Made by a program: the position numbers and the translations under genes
Shown: piece by piece, positions 27,996 through 36,913 of the stretch
How the letters are laid out: every line of letters starts with the position of its first letter
Numbering within the stretch: the first letter of the stretch is position 1
Assembly: GCA_964391015.1 (NCBI GenBank)
Contig: CAYMKU010000007.1
Location: 1-64,000, forward strand
Direction of reading: 5' to 3'
From: XYD12-FULL-36-8 sp964391015
GTDB lineage: Bacteria > Bacteroidota > Ignavibacteria > Ignavibacteriales > Ignavibacteriaceae
DNA: 64,000 nt
The notes under the pieces: model-generated
The model's input: the letters and a program-made list of their open reading frames with translations, nothing else
What the model was told of the DNA's origin: nothing
The model's database searches: none

Positions 27996-28059
27996 TTGCC
28001 ACGAGTTGTCATTAATAAATCTCAATTTTTATTTGTGCAGTTCGTGGCAATAATTTTTT
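27996..28059 (+). terminator. stem-loop and T tract after rpoZ
   Basis: A 9-bp perfect stem TTGCCACGA/TCGTGGCAA (27996-28004 with 28042-28050) encloses a 37-base AT-rich loop and is followed by TAATTTTTTT. It probably ends the yicC-gmk-rpoZ transcript; the large loop is unusual and may fold further. Confidence 0.55.
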
Positions 28060-28083
28060 AAAGATTATATAAAAACAAGTAAT

Positions 28084-28818
28084 ATGTCTAAATCTCTCCG
28101 TTCAGAAGTAATTAAAGCACTGCAAAATCAAAAAGATATTTACGGCGATGATCTTTTCACACCTGATATATTAAAACCTGAGGTCATGCCAGAGAAAATC
28201 ACCACAAAAAAAGTTCAAGAAGAACCAACTTTTTTCTCCGCCAAAAAAGAAAACTGGAATGAAGCAAAAAATCTTGAAGACCTGAACAAACTAATTTGCG
28301 ACTGCACAAAATGTGTTCTACACAAAGGCAGAAACAAATTTGTTTTCGGGGTTGGAGACCCCAATGCTGATGTTATGTTAATAGGTGAAGGACCTGGAGC
28401 AGAAGAGGATAAACAAGGCGAGCCATTCGTCGGCAGAGCAGGTCAATTGCTAAACGACATTCTTAAAGCAATTAACTTTAAACGGCAGGAAGTTTATATT
28501 GCCAATGTCGTTAAGTGCAGACCACCGAACAACAGAACTCCGCTTCCTGAGGAAATGGATGCTTGTATGCCGTATCTAATAAAACAAACCGACCTAATCA
28601 AACCTAAATTAATTTTATGCCTTGGACTTGTAGCTGCTACCGCTTTGTTAAAAAAGAAAGATTCCCTCGGAAGGCTACGGGGGAAAATATTTGAGTTTAA
28701 TAACATCAAAGTTATGGTTACTTATCATCCCGCTGCACTATTGCGTAATCCCAACTTTAAACGTGATTGCTGGGAAGATGTAAAAGCATTTAGAAAATTG
28801 TATGATGAGATAATTTAA
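28084..28818 (+). CDS. uracil-DNA glycosylase, family 4 (iron-sulfur)
   Basis: A 244-aa DNA repair enzyme removing uracil from DNA. The four cysteines that hold the [4Fe-4S] cluster appear as CDCTKC near residues 76-81 (two used), VKCRPPNN and MDACMP. The active-site motifs GEGPGAEEDKQGEPFVGRAGQLL near 99-121 and THPAALLR-like YHPAALLRNP near 219 are intact. An ~60-residue N-terminal extension of low complexity precedes the domain. It is flanked by a terminator on the left and a palindromic repeat on the right. Confidence 0.93.
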   Translation: MSKSLRSEVIKALQNQKDIYGDDLFTPDILKPEVMPEKITTKKVQEEPTFFSAKKENWNEAKNLEDLNKLICDCTKCVLHKGRNKFVFGVGDPNADVMLIGEGPGAEEDKQGEPFVGRAGQLLNDILKAINFKRQEVYIANVVKCRPPNNRTPLPEEMDACMPYLIKQTDLIKPKLILCLGLVAATALLKKKDSLGRLRGKIFEFNNIKVMVTYHPAALLRNPNFKRDCWEDVKAFRKLYDEII

Positions 28819-28819
28819 A

Positions 28820-28867
28820 CTCATCCCTAATATTCCTTTCCTTAATAAGGAGAAGGGTTGGGATGAG
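28820..28867. repeat. palindromic intergenic repeat (CTCATCCC/GGGATGAG)
   Basis: A 48-bp element has perfect 8-bp ends CTCATCCC and GGGATGAG around an inner palindrome CCTTAATAAGG with flanking CCTTT and AGAAGG. It starts two bases after the UDG stop codon, so it may also act as a transcript end. The pattern resembles dispersed palindromic repeats but no second copy is visible here. Confidence 0.5.
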
Positions 28868-29115
28868 GTTACTGTTTCACGATCTTTCCGTCACTCCGTA
28901 AAGCCAACACACAAGTTTATCTTGTTATTTAATGATAATTCCTGATTGGAATGATTCTTGAAAACCCATAGAATTAAATGATTTGTGAGAAATCAGTTCA
29001 AACTTAGAGAAAATGTGATTGAAATTAAAGATTAACGCATCATTCACCTAATTTCTCCACAGAAAATAGAGAGTATTTGTATTATATTTGATTATTCTTA
29101 AAGAGATTCAACAGT
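28868..29115. other. intergenic region before ppk
   Basis: About 250 bp of AT-rich sequence with no credible frame. No Pho-box-like repeats were recognised. A promoter for ppk is expected near 29070-29100, where the sequence TTGTATTATATTTGATTATT occurs, but no unambiguous -35/-10 pair can be assigned. Confidence 0.4.
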
Positions 29116-31245
29116 ATGACCGGTAAAGAATTATTAAAAAAATATAACGATCCGAAAAACTTCATCAACAGGGATTTAAGCTGGGTAGAGTTTAACAGGC
29201 GTGTTCTTGAGGAAGCATTAAACCCTGAACTGCCTCTTCTTGAAAAGATAAAGTTTCTTTCAATCTTTCATTCCAACCTTGATGAATTTTATATGATAAG
29301 AATTGCGGGCTTGAAAGAGCAAGTTGCTGCAAATGTTCTAGAGCTCTCGATTGATGGATTAACACCTATTGAACAGTTAAGAAAAACTGAACAAAAAATA
29401 AGACCAATGTTAGATCAATCTATGGATTTGTGGAAAAGCTATATAGTTCCAAAACTCCAAGAGAATAATGTTGAGATCTGCGACTATACTTCTCTTTCTG
29501 ACAGTGAAAAGCAATTGTTAAAAGTTTATTTTAAGAAAGAAATATTTCCAATACTCACTCCTCTTGCTTCAGATCCGGGCAGACCATTTCCGTACATTTC
29601 TAACCTTAGTCTTAACTTTGCAATACTTGTGTGCAAACCAAATGGTGAAAATCATTTTGCCAGGTTGAAAATTCCTAACACTTTACCACATTTATTACAA
29701 ATTGATAGAATCCTTGATCCGAATAAAAAAGTTCAAACTAATGGACAATTCTCTGCAAGGTTTATTTGGATTAGTGATTTGATAAAAGATAATCTCAATC
29801 TGCTTTTCCCTGGAATGGAAGTGCTGGAAGCTCATCGCTTCAGAATTACAAGAGATACCGATATTGAACTTCAGGAAGATGAGGCAGATGATTTACTTCG
29901 CGTGATTGAAGAAAACATTCGTCAAAGAAGATTTGGTGCAGTTGTAAGATTGGAAGTTGTAAGCCAAATGCCTGAATTCATGCTCGAAACTTTAATGGAG
30001 AACTTAGAAATAACAAGGGATGATGTTCACATAATAGATGGCCCTCTTGCTCTTAGCGATATGATGCAGCTTTATGATCTTCCTTTGCATCAGTTAAAAT
30101 CAAAACCATTTTATCCGGTGCTTCCGAAGTTATTTGAAGATGAACATGATATGTTTTCACTTATTAAACAGAAGGATATTCTGCTTCATCATCCTTACGA
30201 TTCATTTTCTCCGGTAATTGAGTTTATTAAGCAAGCATCAAACGATCCGGATGTATTGGCAATAAAGCAAACCTTGTATCGTGTGGGTTCGAATTCACCG
30301 ATCCTAAATTACTTGATCGAAGCTGCTGAACGTGGAAAACAGGTCGCGGTTCTTGTTGAGCTAAAAGCAAGATTCGATGAAGAGAATAATATTTTTTGGG
30401 CAAGAGAACTTGAAAAAGTTGGTGTGCATGTGGTTTATGGCTTGGTTGGATTGAAAACTCATGCAAAGATGACATTAGTTGTACGAAAAGAAAGCGATGG
30501 AGTTCATAAATATGTTCATCTTTCAACAGGAAATTATAATTTAACTACCTCAAAAATTTATACAGATGTTGGATTATTCACTTCCAACGAAGGAATCAGT
30601 TCTGATGTAACTGAAATTTTTAATTATCTCACAGGCTATTCAAAACAATCTGAGTTTAGAGAGCTTATCGTTGCACCAATAAACATGAGAGAGAAGTTGC
30701 TTTCACTTATCTTAAGAGAAATTGAAAATGTTAAAGCCGGCGGAAGTGGAAAATTAATTTTAAAAATGAATGCACTTGTTGATCCTGTATTAATAGGTGC
30801 ACTTTATGAAGCATCACAAAATGGAGTTGAAGTTGATTTAATTGTTAGAGGAATTTGCTGCCTTATTCCAGGTATTACTGGTTTAAGTGATAATATAAAA
30901 GTAAGAAGCATTGTAGGAAGATTCCTCGAACATAGCCGACTATTTTATTTTTACAATAACGGCGAAGAAGAAATGTATTTGAGCAGTGCTGACTTTATGC
31001 AGAGAAATCTCGACAGACGAGTTGAAATTGCATTTCCTGTAAAAGATGCTGCTCTTAAAAATGAACTTTACAAAAACGTTTTGCGTTCTGCGCTAAAGGA
31101 CAATCTGAAAGCAAGAATTCTTAAATCCGACTGTAACTATGAACTGTTGAAACCTGGTGATGATGAAAAAAAGGGTGATTCGCAGGAATGGCTGATGAAT
31201 CATACCGTAAAAGCACATACTAAAGCTGTAAAAAACAAGATTTAA
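29116..31245 (+). CDS. ppk: polyphosphate kinase 1
   Basis: A 709-aa enzyme that builds polyphosphate from ATP at the membrane. The N-terminal domain begins FINRDLSWVEFNRRVLEEA near residue 17; the phospholipase-D-like C-terminal domains hold the phosphorylated histidine in LKTHAKMTLV near 453 and the second histidine in FLEHSRLFYFYNNG near 600. STGNYN and RNLDRRVEI are also conserved. Length matches Ppk1. It appears monocistronic; no exopolyphosphatase gene adjoins it. Confidence 0.96.
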   Translation: MTGKELLKKYNDPKNFINRDLSWVEFNRRVLEEALNPELPLLEKIKFLSIFHSNLDEFYMIRIAGLKEQVAANVLELSIDGLTPIEQLRKTEQKIRPMLDQSMDLWKSYIVPKLQENNVEICDYTSLSDSEKQLLKVYFKKEIFPILTPLASDPGRPFPYISNLSLNFAILVCKPNGENHFARLKIPNTLPHLLQIDRILDPNKKVQTNGQFSARFIWISDLIKDNLNLLFPGMEVLEAHRFRITRDTDIELQEDEADDLLRVIEENIRQRRFGAVVRLEVVSQMPEFMLETLMENLEITRDDVHIIDGPLALSDMMQLYDLPLHQLKSKPFYPVLPKLFEDEHDMFSLIKQKDILLHHPYDSFSPVIEFIKQASNDPDVLAIKQTLYRVGSNSPILNYLIEAAERGKQVAVLVELKARFDEENNIFWARELEKVGVHVVYGLVGLKTHAKMTLVVRKESDGVHKYVHLSTGNYNLTTSKIYTDVGLFTSNEGISSDVTEIFNYLTGYSKQSEFRELIVAPINMREKLLSLILREIENVKAGGSGKLILKMNALVDPVLIGALYEASQNGVEVDLIVRGICCLIPGITGLSDNIKVRSIVGRFLEHSRLFYFYNNGEEEMYLSSADFMQRNLDRRVEIAFPVKDAALKNELYKNVLRSALKDNLKARILKSDCNYELLKPGDDEKKGDSQEWLMNHTVKAHTKAVKNKI

Positions 31246-31356
31246 TTATCTACAAAATTTTTGCTATCCCTTTTATTTTCTGATTTACGCTTTCTGGTTT
31301 CCCAAATATTTACTTTAAATTTTATTAAGTTTGAAATGTTCAACAAAAGAAAAGTT

Positions 31357-32457
31357 ATGACTGATATTACTAAAAGCGATTTACTTGTCACTCTAAAAAA
31401 AATTGATGTACCTGACTTTAACAAAGAAGTTTTGATTTTAAACACAATTAAAACTCTCGACATAAAAGATCATTCATTGAGCTTGCACCTATCATTACCA
31501 ATTCCCGAAAGTACAATTACACCACAACTGAAATCAAGTTTTGAGTTAGTGCTTAAAAAAGAATACCCGGATATCAAAAAAGTTAATTTGCAAATTGAAG
31601 GTAGAGCAGTAAGTGCGACTGAGACCAAAAAAGATTCTATACTTCCTGGAGTAAAAAATACAGTTGCCGTTGCAAGCGGCAAAGGTGGCGTTGGAAAAAG
31701 CACCGTTGCAGTTAATTTAGCGGTCGCACTCGCAAAAGATGGAGCAGAAGTAGGATTGGTTGATGCTGACATTTACGGTCCAAGCATTCCACTAATGTTA
31801 GGCATAAACAGTAAACCGAGAATTTATCAAGACGCAAATTCAATGAAGATGATTCCACTTGAAAGCTATGGAATAAAGGTAATGTCCATTGGGCTTCTTG
31901 TTGATGATAATGCTCCTATAATCTGGCGTGGACCTATGGCAAGCGGTGCAGTTAAGCAATTCATGTCAGATGTCGAATGGGGAAATCTTGATTACTTAAT
32001 CTTTGATCTGCCTCCTGGGACAGGAGATATTCAGCTAACTTTAGTTCAAACTATTCCGCTTACCTCGGCTGTAATTGTTACTACACCACAAGAAGTATCA
32101 CTGATTGATGCAAGAAAAGCACTAAAAATGTTTAATCGAGTTAATGTTCCCGTTGCAGGAATTGTCGAAAATATGAGCTACTTCATTGCACCTGATACAA
32201 AGAAACGTTATGATATTTTTGGAGTTGGCGGTGGTTCAAAGCTGGCAAAAGAATTAAATGTTACTTTCCTTGGTGGAATTCCAATTGATCCAAGAATTCG
32301 AATTGGAGGAGATAACGGAGTACCTATTGTTTTTGATATGCCGGATGATGATCATGCAAAAATAATAACTGAAATTTCGAGAAACTTAGCAGCGCAAATA
32401 AATAATAGCAAAGAAAACAATTCACCCGATATTGAAATTATTTTGGATGAAAATTAA
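31357..32457 (+). CDS. Mrp/ApbC-family P-loop ATPase (iron-sulfur cluster carrier)
   Basis: About 366 aa from the ATG at 31357. The longer frame from 31261 starts with a leucine/phenylalanine-rich stretch not seen in the family, and 31336 is a second option. The N-terminal ~90 residues are a DUF59/MIP18-like domain, then the deviant Walker A SGKGGVGKSTVAVNLA, DADIYGPS, the PPGTGDIQLT block and ENMSYF. Mrp proteins carry and transfer Fe-S clusters. The typical CxxC near the C-terminus is not visible. It is followed after 22 bp by a NifU-like scaffold, a meaningful pairing. Confidence 0.9.
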   Translation: MTDITKSDLLVTLKKIDVPDFNKEVLILNTIKTLDIKDHSLSLHLSLPIPESTITPQLKSSFELVLKKEYPDIKKVNLQIEGRAVSATETKKDSILPGVKNTVAVASGKGGVGKSTVAVNLAVALAKDGAEVGLVDADIYGPSIPLMLGINSKPRIYQDANSMKMIPLESYGIKVMSIGLLVDDNAPIIWRGPMASGAVKQFMSDVEWGNLDYLIFDLPPGTGDIQLTLVQTIPLTSAVIVTTPQEVSLIDARKALKMFNRVNVPVAGIVENMSYFIAPDTKKRYDIFGVGGGSKLAKELNVTFLGGIPIDPRIRIGGDNGVPIVFDMPDDDHAKIITEISRNLAAQINNSKENNSPDIEIILDEN

Positions 32458-32479
32458 ATTGTTACTATCGGAGTAAAAT

Positions 32480-32707
32480 TTGAAAGAAGAAATTCTCAAA
32501 GCACTTGATTCCATTAGACCATTCTTGCAAGCTGATAGTGGAGACGTTGAGTTTGTTGAAGTATCTGATGATGGAATTGTTAAAGTTAAACTTACAGGTG
32601 CTTGCGAAGTTTGCCCTATGTCCGTCTTAACCCTTCGTGCTGGTATTGAAAGATCGTTAATCAACCAGGTACCCGGGATTCGGCGGATCGAAGCAGTCAG
32701 TCAATAA
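32480..32707 (+). CDS. NifU-like iron-sulfur scaffold protein
   Basis: A 75-aa protein consisting only of the NifU C-terminal domain. The cluster-binding CEVCPMS lies near residues 43-49 after VKVKLTGA. It starts at a TTG with CGGAG seven bases upstream. It probably assembles or transfers [4Fe-4S] clusters together with the preceding Mrp ATPase; clients could include the family 4 UDG and the Rieske protein encoded in this window (inference). Confidence 0.92.
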   Translation: MKEEILKALDSIRPFLQADSGDVEFVEVSDDGIVKVKLTGACEVCPMSVLTLRAGIERSLINQVPGIRRIEAVSQ

Positions 32708-32722
32708 AATTGAAAGCAATTA

Positions 32723-33775
32723 ATGATTGATCAGTCACTTTCTAAAGCAAAAAAATATTTCCTTTGGATATTTGGCGTTCTGCTGCTTGGATATTTATCC
32801 TATTTGCTCGCTGACATATTTATCATCCTGGTTCTGTCTATTCTGCTTTCAATAATCTTTGAACCATTTGTAAAGCTGCTTGAGGATAAAGGAATAACAA
32901 GATTATCGGCAACTATTATCATTTTTGTTGCAGTTAGTTTTTTATTCTACCTAGTTTTTTCTTACATAATCCCGCGGCTTGCAAGCCAAATCAACCAATT
33001 AATCGAAGTGTTAAGAGATTTTTCAATACATAACCAAATAGTTTTGATAGAAAAAGAAATTCACAAGTACCTTCCCTTTTTCAAAGTTGGTACTTTAGCA
33101 AAAAATGTTGAGGGAGCAATTTCAGCTTACATTGTAAATTCCTTTAACGAAATATCTTCAGTTCTAAGCAGTATAGTTTCCATTGCGGCAGTCCTCGTAA
33201 TTGTCCCGTTTATAACATTTTATTTTTTGAAGGATAGTCGGAAAATTTTCAGAGGCACATTGAATGTAATGCCTAATAAATATTTTGAAATGTCTTATTG
33301 GATAATTAAAAAAATCTCCATTAGCATGGGAAGATTTGTTCGTGCATGGATTTTTGATGCAACATTTGTTGGGCTTTGCTGCGGGCTCGGTTTTTATTTA
33401 ATCGGAATTGATAATGCTCTTATTTTGGGGGTAATCGCTGGATTGGGTCATTTAATTCCTTACTTTGGTCCCGTAATCGGTGGAATTCCAGCTGCAATAA
33501 TATCTATTATCCAATATGGAGATTTATCACATATTCCTTCTTTACTGATTGTTATCTCGGTTATTTATGCAATTGATAATGGACTTGTCCAGCCGTACGT
33601 TTTTTCAAAAAGTGTTGAGATGCATCCGATTGTAATAATTCTTTTGATAATAGCCGGTGGGCAATTGTTCGGAGTATTAGGAATGTTATTAGCAGTTCCA
33701 ACAGCAACAGTTATAAAAACAGCCGCTAAGGAAACCTACTACGCTCTTAAAAATTATAAAATTGCGAGATTGTAG
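32723..33775 (+). CDS. AI-2E family (PerM/YhhT-like) membrane permease
   Basis: A 350-aa inner-membrane protein with about seven or eight hydrophobic helices. The family hallmarks are the central amphipathic region between helices 3 and 4, FYFLKDSRKI near residue 167, the conserved GLGHLIPYFGPVIGGIPA near 236-253, and DNGLVQPYV near 290. Members include TqsA-like exporters and Na+/H+ antiporter-like proteins; substrate is not predictable. It converges with moxR, with only four bases between the stop codons. Confidence 0.88.
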   Translation: MIDQSLSKAKKYFLWIFGVLLLGYLSYLLADIFIILVLSILLSIIFEPFVKLLEDKGITRLSATIIIFVAVSFLFYLVFSYIIPRLASQINQLIEVLRDFSIHNQIVLIEKEIHKYLPFFKVGTLAKNVEGAISAYIVNSFNEISSVLSSIVSIAAVLVIVPFITFYFLKDSRKIFRGTLNVMPNKYFEMSYWIIKKISISMGRFVRAWIFDATFVGLCCGLGFYLIGIDNALILGVIAGLGHLIPYFGPVIGGIPAAIISIIQYGDLSHIPSLLIVISVIYAIDNGLVQPYVFSKSVEMHPIVIILLIIAGGQLFGVLGMLLAVPTATVIKTAAKETYYALKNYKIARL

Positions 33776-33779
33776 TTTT

Positions 33780-34778
33780 CTAACCTATTTCCTTCATCAA
33801 ATTTTTAATAACATCAAGCGATGATATTCCCTCGGCTTCTGCATTGAAGTTGGTAATGATGCGATGGCGAAGCACAGGAATCATTGATACTTTAACATCG
33901 TCAATATTGGGTGTGAATCTCCCGCTAATAACAGCGCGAGCTTTTGCGGACAAAATCATGTACTGAGATGCTCTTGGTCCGGCACCCCAGCTAATCCATT
34001 GCCCAACCGAATTAGTTCCATCATTCATTGGGCGAGTTTTGCTTGCAACTTTGACTGCAAATCCTATAACATTATCTGCAACAGGAACTTTTCTTACTAA
34101 ATTCTGAAATTCAATTATCTCTTCAGCAGAAATAACTTTGTTAAGCTTAGGTGCATAACTGCTTGTAGTCGTCTGTACAATTTTTACCTCCTCCTGGAAA
34201 GAAGGATAATCAAGCCAAAGATTGAACATAAATCTATCTAACTGCGCTTCCGGTAAAGGATATGTCCCCTCTTGCTCAATGGGATTTTGAGTTGCGAGAA
34301 CAAAAAATGGTTCGGTTAACGTGTATGTTTGTCCTGCTGTAGTAACTTTGTGCTCTTGCATTGCCTCAAGCAATGCAGCTTGAGTTTTAGGCGGTGTACG
34401 GTTAATTTCATCAGCAAGAATTACATTAGCGAAAATTGGTCCCGATACAAACTTAAAATTCCTTTTTTTAGTAACCTGGTCTTCTTCTATTATTTCTGTT
34501 CCTGTTATATCGCTTGGCATAAGGTCAGGAGTAAATTGAATCCTGTTGAATTTCAGATCAATAACTTCAGCCAAAGTTTTTATAAGCAAAGTTTTTGCCA
34601 ACCCTGGAACACCAACTAAGAGACAATGCCCTTTTGATAAAAGAGAAATTAAAAGCTGATCAATAATTTCATCCTGCCCAATAATTACTTTCGCAATTTC
34701 ATTTTTAATTCTCTTTACGCTTTCGCTCAACTGCTCAACTAACAGAACATCATCAACTGGTTTATTTGTATTGCTCAA
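33780..34778 (-). CDS. MoxR-family AAA+ ATPase
   Basis: A 332-aa AAA+ ATPase acting as a chaperone for assembling protein or metal complexes. Walker A is GVPGLAKTLL near residues 57-66, Walker B with the MoxR motif VILADEINRTPPKTQAALLEAMQE near 113-136, sensor 1 ATQNPIEQEGTYPLPEAQLDRF near 170-191. MoxR genes usually adjoin DUF58 and VWA-domain genes; here they are absent from the downstream side, which instead is a convergent gene. The upstream neighbours are three SurA-like genes on the same strand. Confidence 0.92.
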   Translation of the reverse strand: MSNTNKPVDDVLLVEQLSESVKRIKNEIAKVIIGQDEIIDQLLISLLSKGHCLLVGVPGLAKTLLIKTLAEVIDLKFNRIQFTPDLMPSDITGTEIIEEDQVTKKRNFKFVSGPIFANVILADEINRTPPKTQAALLEAMQEHKVTTAGQTYTLTEPFFVLATQNPIEQEGTYPLPEAQLDRFMFNLWLDYPSFQEEVKIVQTTTSSYAPKLNKVISAEEIIEFQNLVRKVPVADNVIGFAVKVASKTRPMNDGTNSVGQWISWGAGPRASQYMILSAKARAVISGRFTPNIDDVKVSMIPVLRHRIITNFNAEAEGISSLDVIKNLMKEIG

Positions 34779-34812
34779 AATGATTCTCTAATAATAATTC
34801 GTGGTTACTCAA

Positions 34813-36081
34813 TTAAATACGGACATCCCAATAGATTTTTGATTTAAGCTGCTCAATCCACTCGCTGTACTTTTTTTGCTTTTTGTTATCATCGGCAAGT
34901 TTTTTTATTTCGGGATAATCAGCTTCGAGATTAGCTAAATGCTGGAGGATTCTTCTTTCAAGATAAACAATGTGGTAGCCATAATTTCCTTCAGAGTATT
35001 CGATTCTCCTGGGGAAACCTATCTCTCCTTCTTTGAGTTTAGCAACAGCATCCAACAATTGCTTATCCAACTGATTAATAAAAAATGTTCCGAGATCTCC
35101 GCCAAAAGGAGCGGTGTCGTTATCCTCGCTATATTTTTTTGCATAATCGCTAAATGTTCCAAATTTTCTTACCACACTATCACGCACCTCCGTCAGGAAG
35201 GAAATTGTATTTAAATCTGCTTGCTCATCAAGCTTAATTTTAATTAGGATATGTCTAGTCCTAATTGATTCACCTCGTCGTTCAAGCATCTGGATTATGT
35301 GGTAACCTACTGGTGACTCAACAATATCAGAGATTTGGTTCGCCTCCAAAGTAAATGCAACAGCTTCAAATTCAGGATAAAAAACTCCTCGCTTCACAAA
35401 GCCAAGGTCGCCTCCTTGTATTGCACTTCCAGGATCTTCAGAATATTTTTTAGCCATCTCAGTAAAGTCTGCTCCATTTTTTATGGAGTCTAAAATGGCT
35501 TTTGCAAATTGACGATACTTTTCTTTGTTAGCAACTGATGATTTAGGATTTTTGTAAATGTGCGATATCTTAACTTTTTCAGGAATTACTCCTAAGCTGT
35601 CCTTATAAGTATTGAAAAAAAATTCAACTTCGCGTCTGCTGGCTTCAACCGATGAAAAATTCTTTTCCTGTAGCTTTTGGATCATCAAATTTTTTTGAAC
35701 TTCATCTTTTAGCTCGCGTTTAATTTTTTCAATGCTCATTCCATACATTTGCTCAATTCTTTCGATCGAGCCATATTGCTGCTTAAACACCTCTAACTGA
35801 TAATTAATTCTATTAGCAACTTCTTCATCTGTCACCATTATAGAATCGAAATTGGCTTGAGCATATATCAGCTTTTCCTCAATAATTGCATTGAGCACCT
35901 GTTTTTGAAGTTCAGGAGAATTCGGATCGAGTTTCCTTTGAGCAGCAACCATGTTAGTTTGGAATTCAAGCTCACTCTTTAGAATGAACTCATTATCGAT
36001 AACTGCCACAATTTTATCCAGCACTTCCTGTGAGAAAGAGCTGACACTAAACATTATTGCTAAGAGAATAGTCTTTTTCAT
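34813..36081 (-). CDS. surA: SurA-like periplasmic peptidyl-prolyl isomerase
   Basis: About 422 aa from the ATG at 36081, which begins a signal peptide (MKKTILLAIMFSVSSFSQ). It has a SurA-N chaperone domain (DKIVAVIDNEFILKSELEF, then IIEEKLIYAQA) and two parvulin domains: the first around ISHIYKNPK to YSEDPGSAIQGGDLGF and VGYHIIQM, the second around RHILIKIK to GGDLGTF and YGYHIVYL. It folds outer-membrane barrels in Gram-negative bacteria. It is the last of three parvulin-type genes in one transcript; gene name by family resemblance. Confidence 0.85.
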   Translation of the reverse strand: MKKTILLAIMFSVSSFSQEVLDKIVAVIDNEFILKSELEFQTNMVAAQRKLDPNSPELQKQVLNAIIEEKLIYAQANFDSIMVTDEEVANRINYQLEVFKQQYGSIERIEQMYGMSIEKIKRELKDEVQKNLMIQKLQEKNFSSVEASRREVEFFFNTYKDSLGVIPEKVKISHIYKNPKSSVANKEKYRQFAKAILDSIKNGADFTEMAKKYSEDPGSAIQGGDLGFVKRGVFYPEFEAVAFTLEANQISDIVESPVGYHIIQMLERRGESIRTRHILIKIKLDEQADLNTISFLTEVRDSVVRKFGTFSDYAKKYSEDNDTAPFGGDLGTFFINQLDKQLLDAVAKLKEGEIGFPRRIEYSEGNYGYHIVYLERRILQHLANLEADYPEIKKLADDNKKQKKYSEWIEQLKSKIYWDVRI

Positions 36082-36085
36082 TATT

Positions 36086-36913
36086 TTATTTTTCTTTGAT
36101 TTCAATTTCATTACTTAAATACAGCTCATCAAGAAATTCTTTATAAATTTGCACCCTTCTATTTGCAAGATATCTTTCTTCAACTTCATTACGGACTACT
36201 TCGAAATCAGGCTGATTCCCTTTACCATATACTTGCAATAATTGAACAACATAAAATTTAGTCGGGTTTTCTTTTAGAACAATACTCACCTCTCCGGGTT
36301 GAAGCATTTCAAGCAATTTAAGCAATTGAATAGGATAAATTTCTGATCTTGATAAACTTTTTTTTGTTTGAAATTCAATCAGAGATTTATTATCAGTAAA
36401 GCTTTCGATAACTTTTTCCCAGCTCGACTCTATTAATTTATTTCGGAATTTGATAGCTGAATTTTCGGTAGCAAATGTAGCCAAATTAATGACGAATCTT
36501 GTATTTTCAAATTTAAATTCACCCTTGTGGACATCATAATATTCCCTGAGCTCAGAATCACCCGGTTTAGTTAATTTCTTCTCTGAAACAGCGCTCACCA
36601 CCATAGATGATGCAAGCTTACGACGATTATCATTAATGATCTGATTAAATTCATTATTCTCAGTTAAACCTAATTTAATTGCTTCTTGATATAAAAGTTC
36701 TTCTTCAACCCACTTTTTAACCAGTTCGGTGCGAGAAAATCCATGCTCAAAAAGAGTATCAAACTCACTCAGAGATTTCTCAGTTAAATAAGCATCGTTA
36801 ACGCGGGCAGCAAATTTTTTTGTCTCTGTTTTTTTATTGCATCCAATAAATAACAAAAATGAAAACGATGCTACAAATAAACTATTCCTTAAAAGCTTTG
36901 TCGAGATTTTCAT
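36086..36913 (-). CDS. SurA-N/parvulin-like lipoprotein, degenerate isomerase domain
   Basis: About 275 aa from the ATG at 36913, chosen because a lipoprotein signal follows (SLFVASFSFLLFIGC); the longer frame is the shadow of the upstream gene. A SurA-N-like helical part (FAARVNDAYLTEKSL, then VKKWVEEELLYQEAIKLGL) is followed by a parvulin-like stretch that lacks the GGDLG and GYHII motifs seen in both neighbours. It is therefore probably a non-catalytic chaperone. It overlaps the upstream gene by 32 bases and the downstream gene begins 4 bases after its end. Confidence 0.7.
   Translation of the reverse strand: MKISTKLLRNSLFVASFSFLLFIGCNKKTETKKFAARVNDAYLTEKSLSEFDTLFEHGFSRTELVKKWVEEELLYQEAIKLGLTENNEFNQIINDNRRKLASSMVVSAVSEKKLTKPGDSELREYYDVHKGEFKFENTRFVINLATFATENSAIKFRNKLIESSWEKVIESFTDNKSLIEFQTKKSLSRSEIYPIQLLKLLEMLQPGEVSIVLKENPTKFYVVQLLQVYGKGNQPDFEVVRNEVEERYLANRRVQIYKEFLDELYLSNEIEIKEK

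Noticed and set aside
36882..36913. Possible frameshift joining the 659-aa and 312-aa parvulin genes into one
   Set aside because: Each has its own lipoprotein signal and SurA-N part, and the upstream gene has a full C-terminus; a 32-base overlap is normal in this crowded region.
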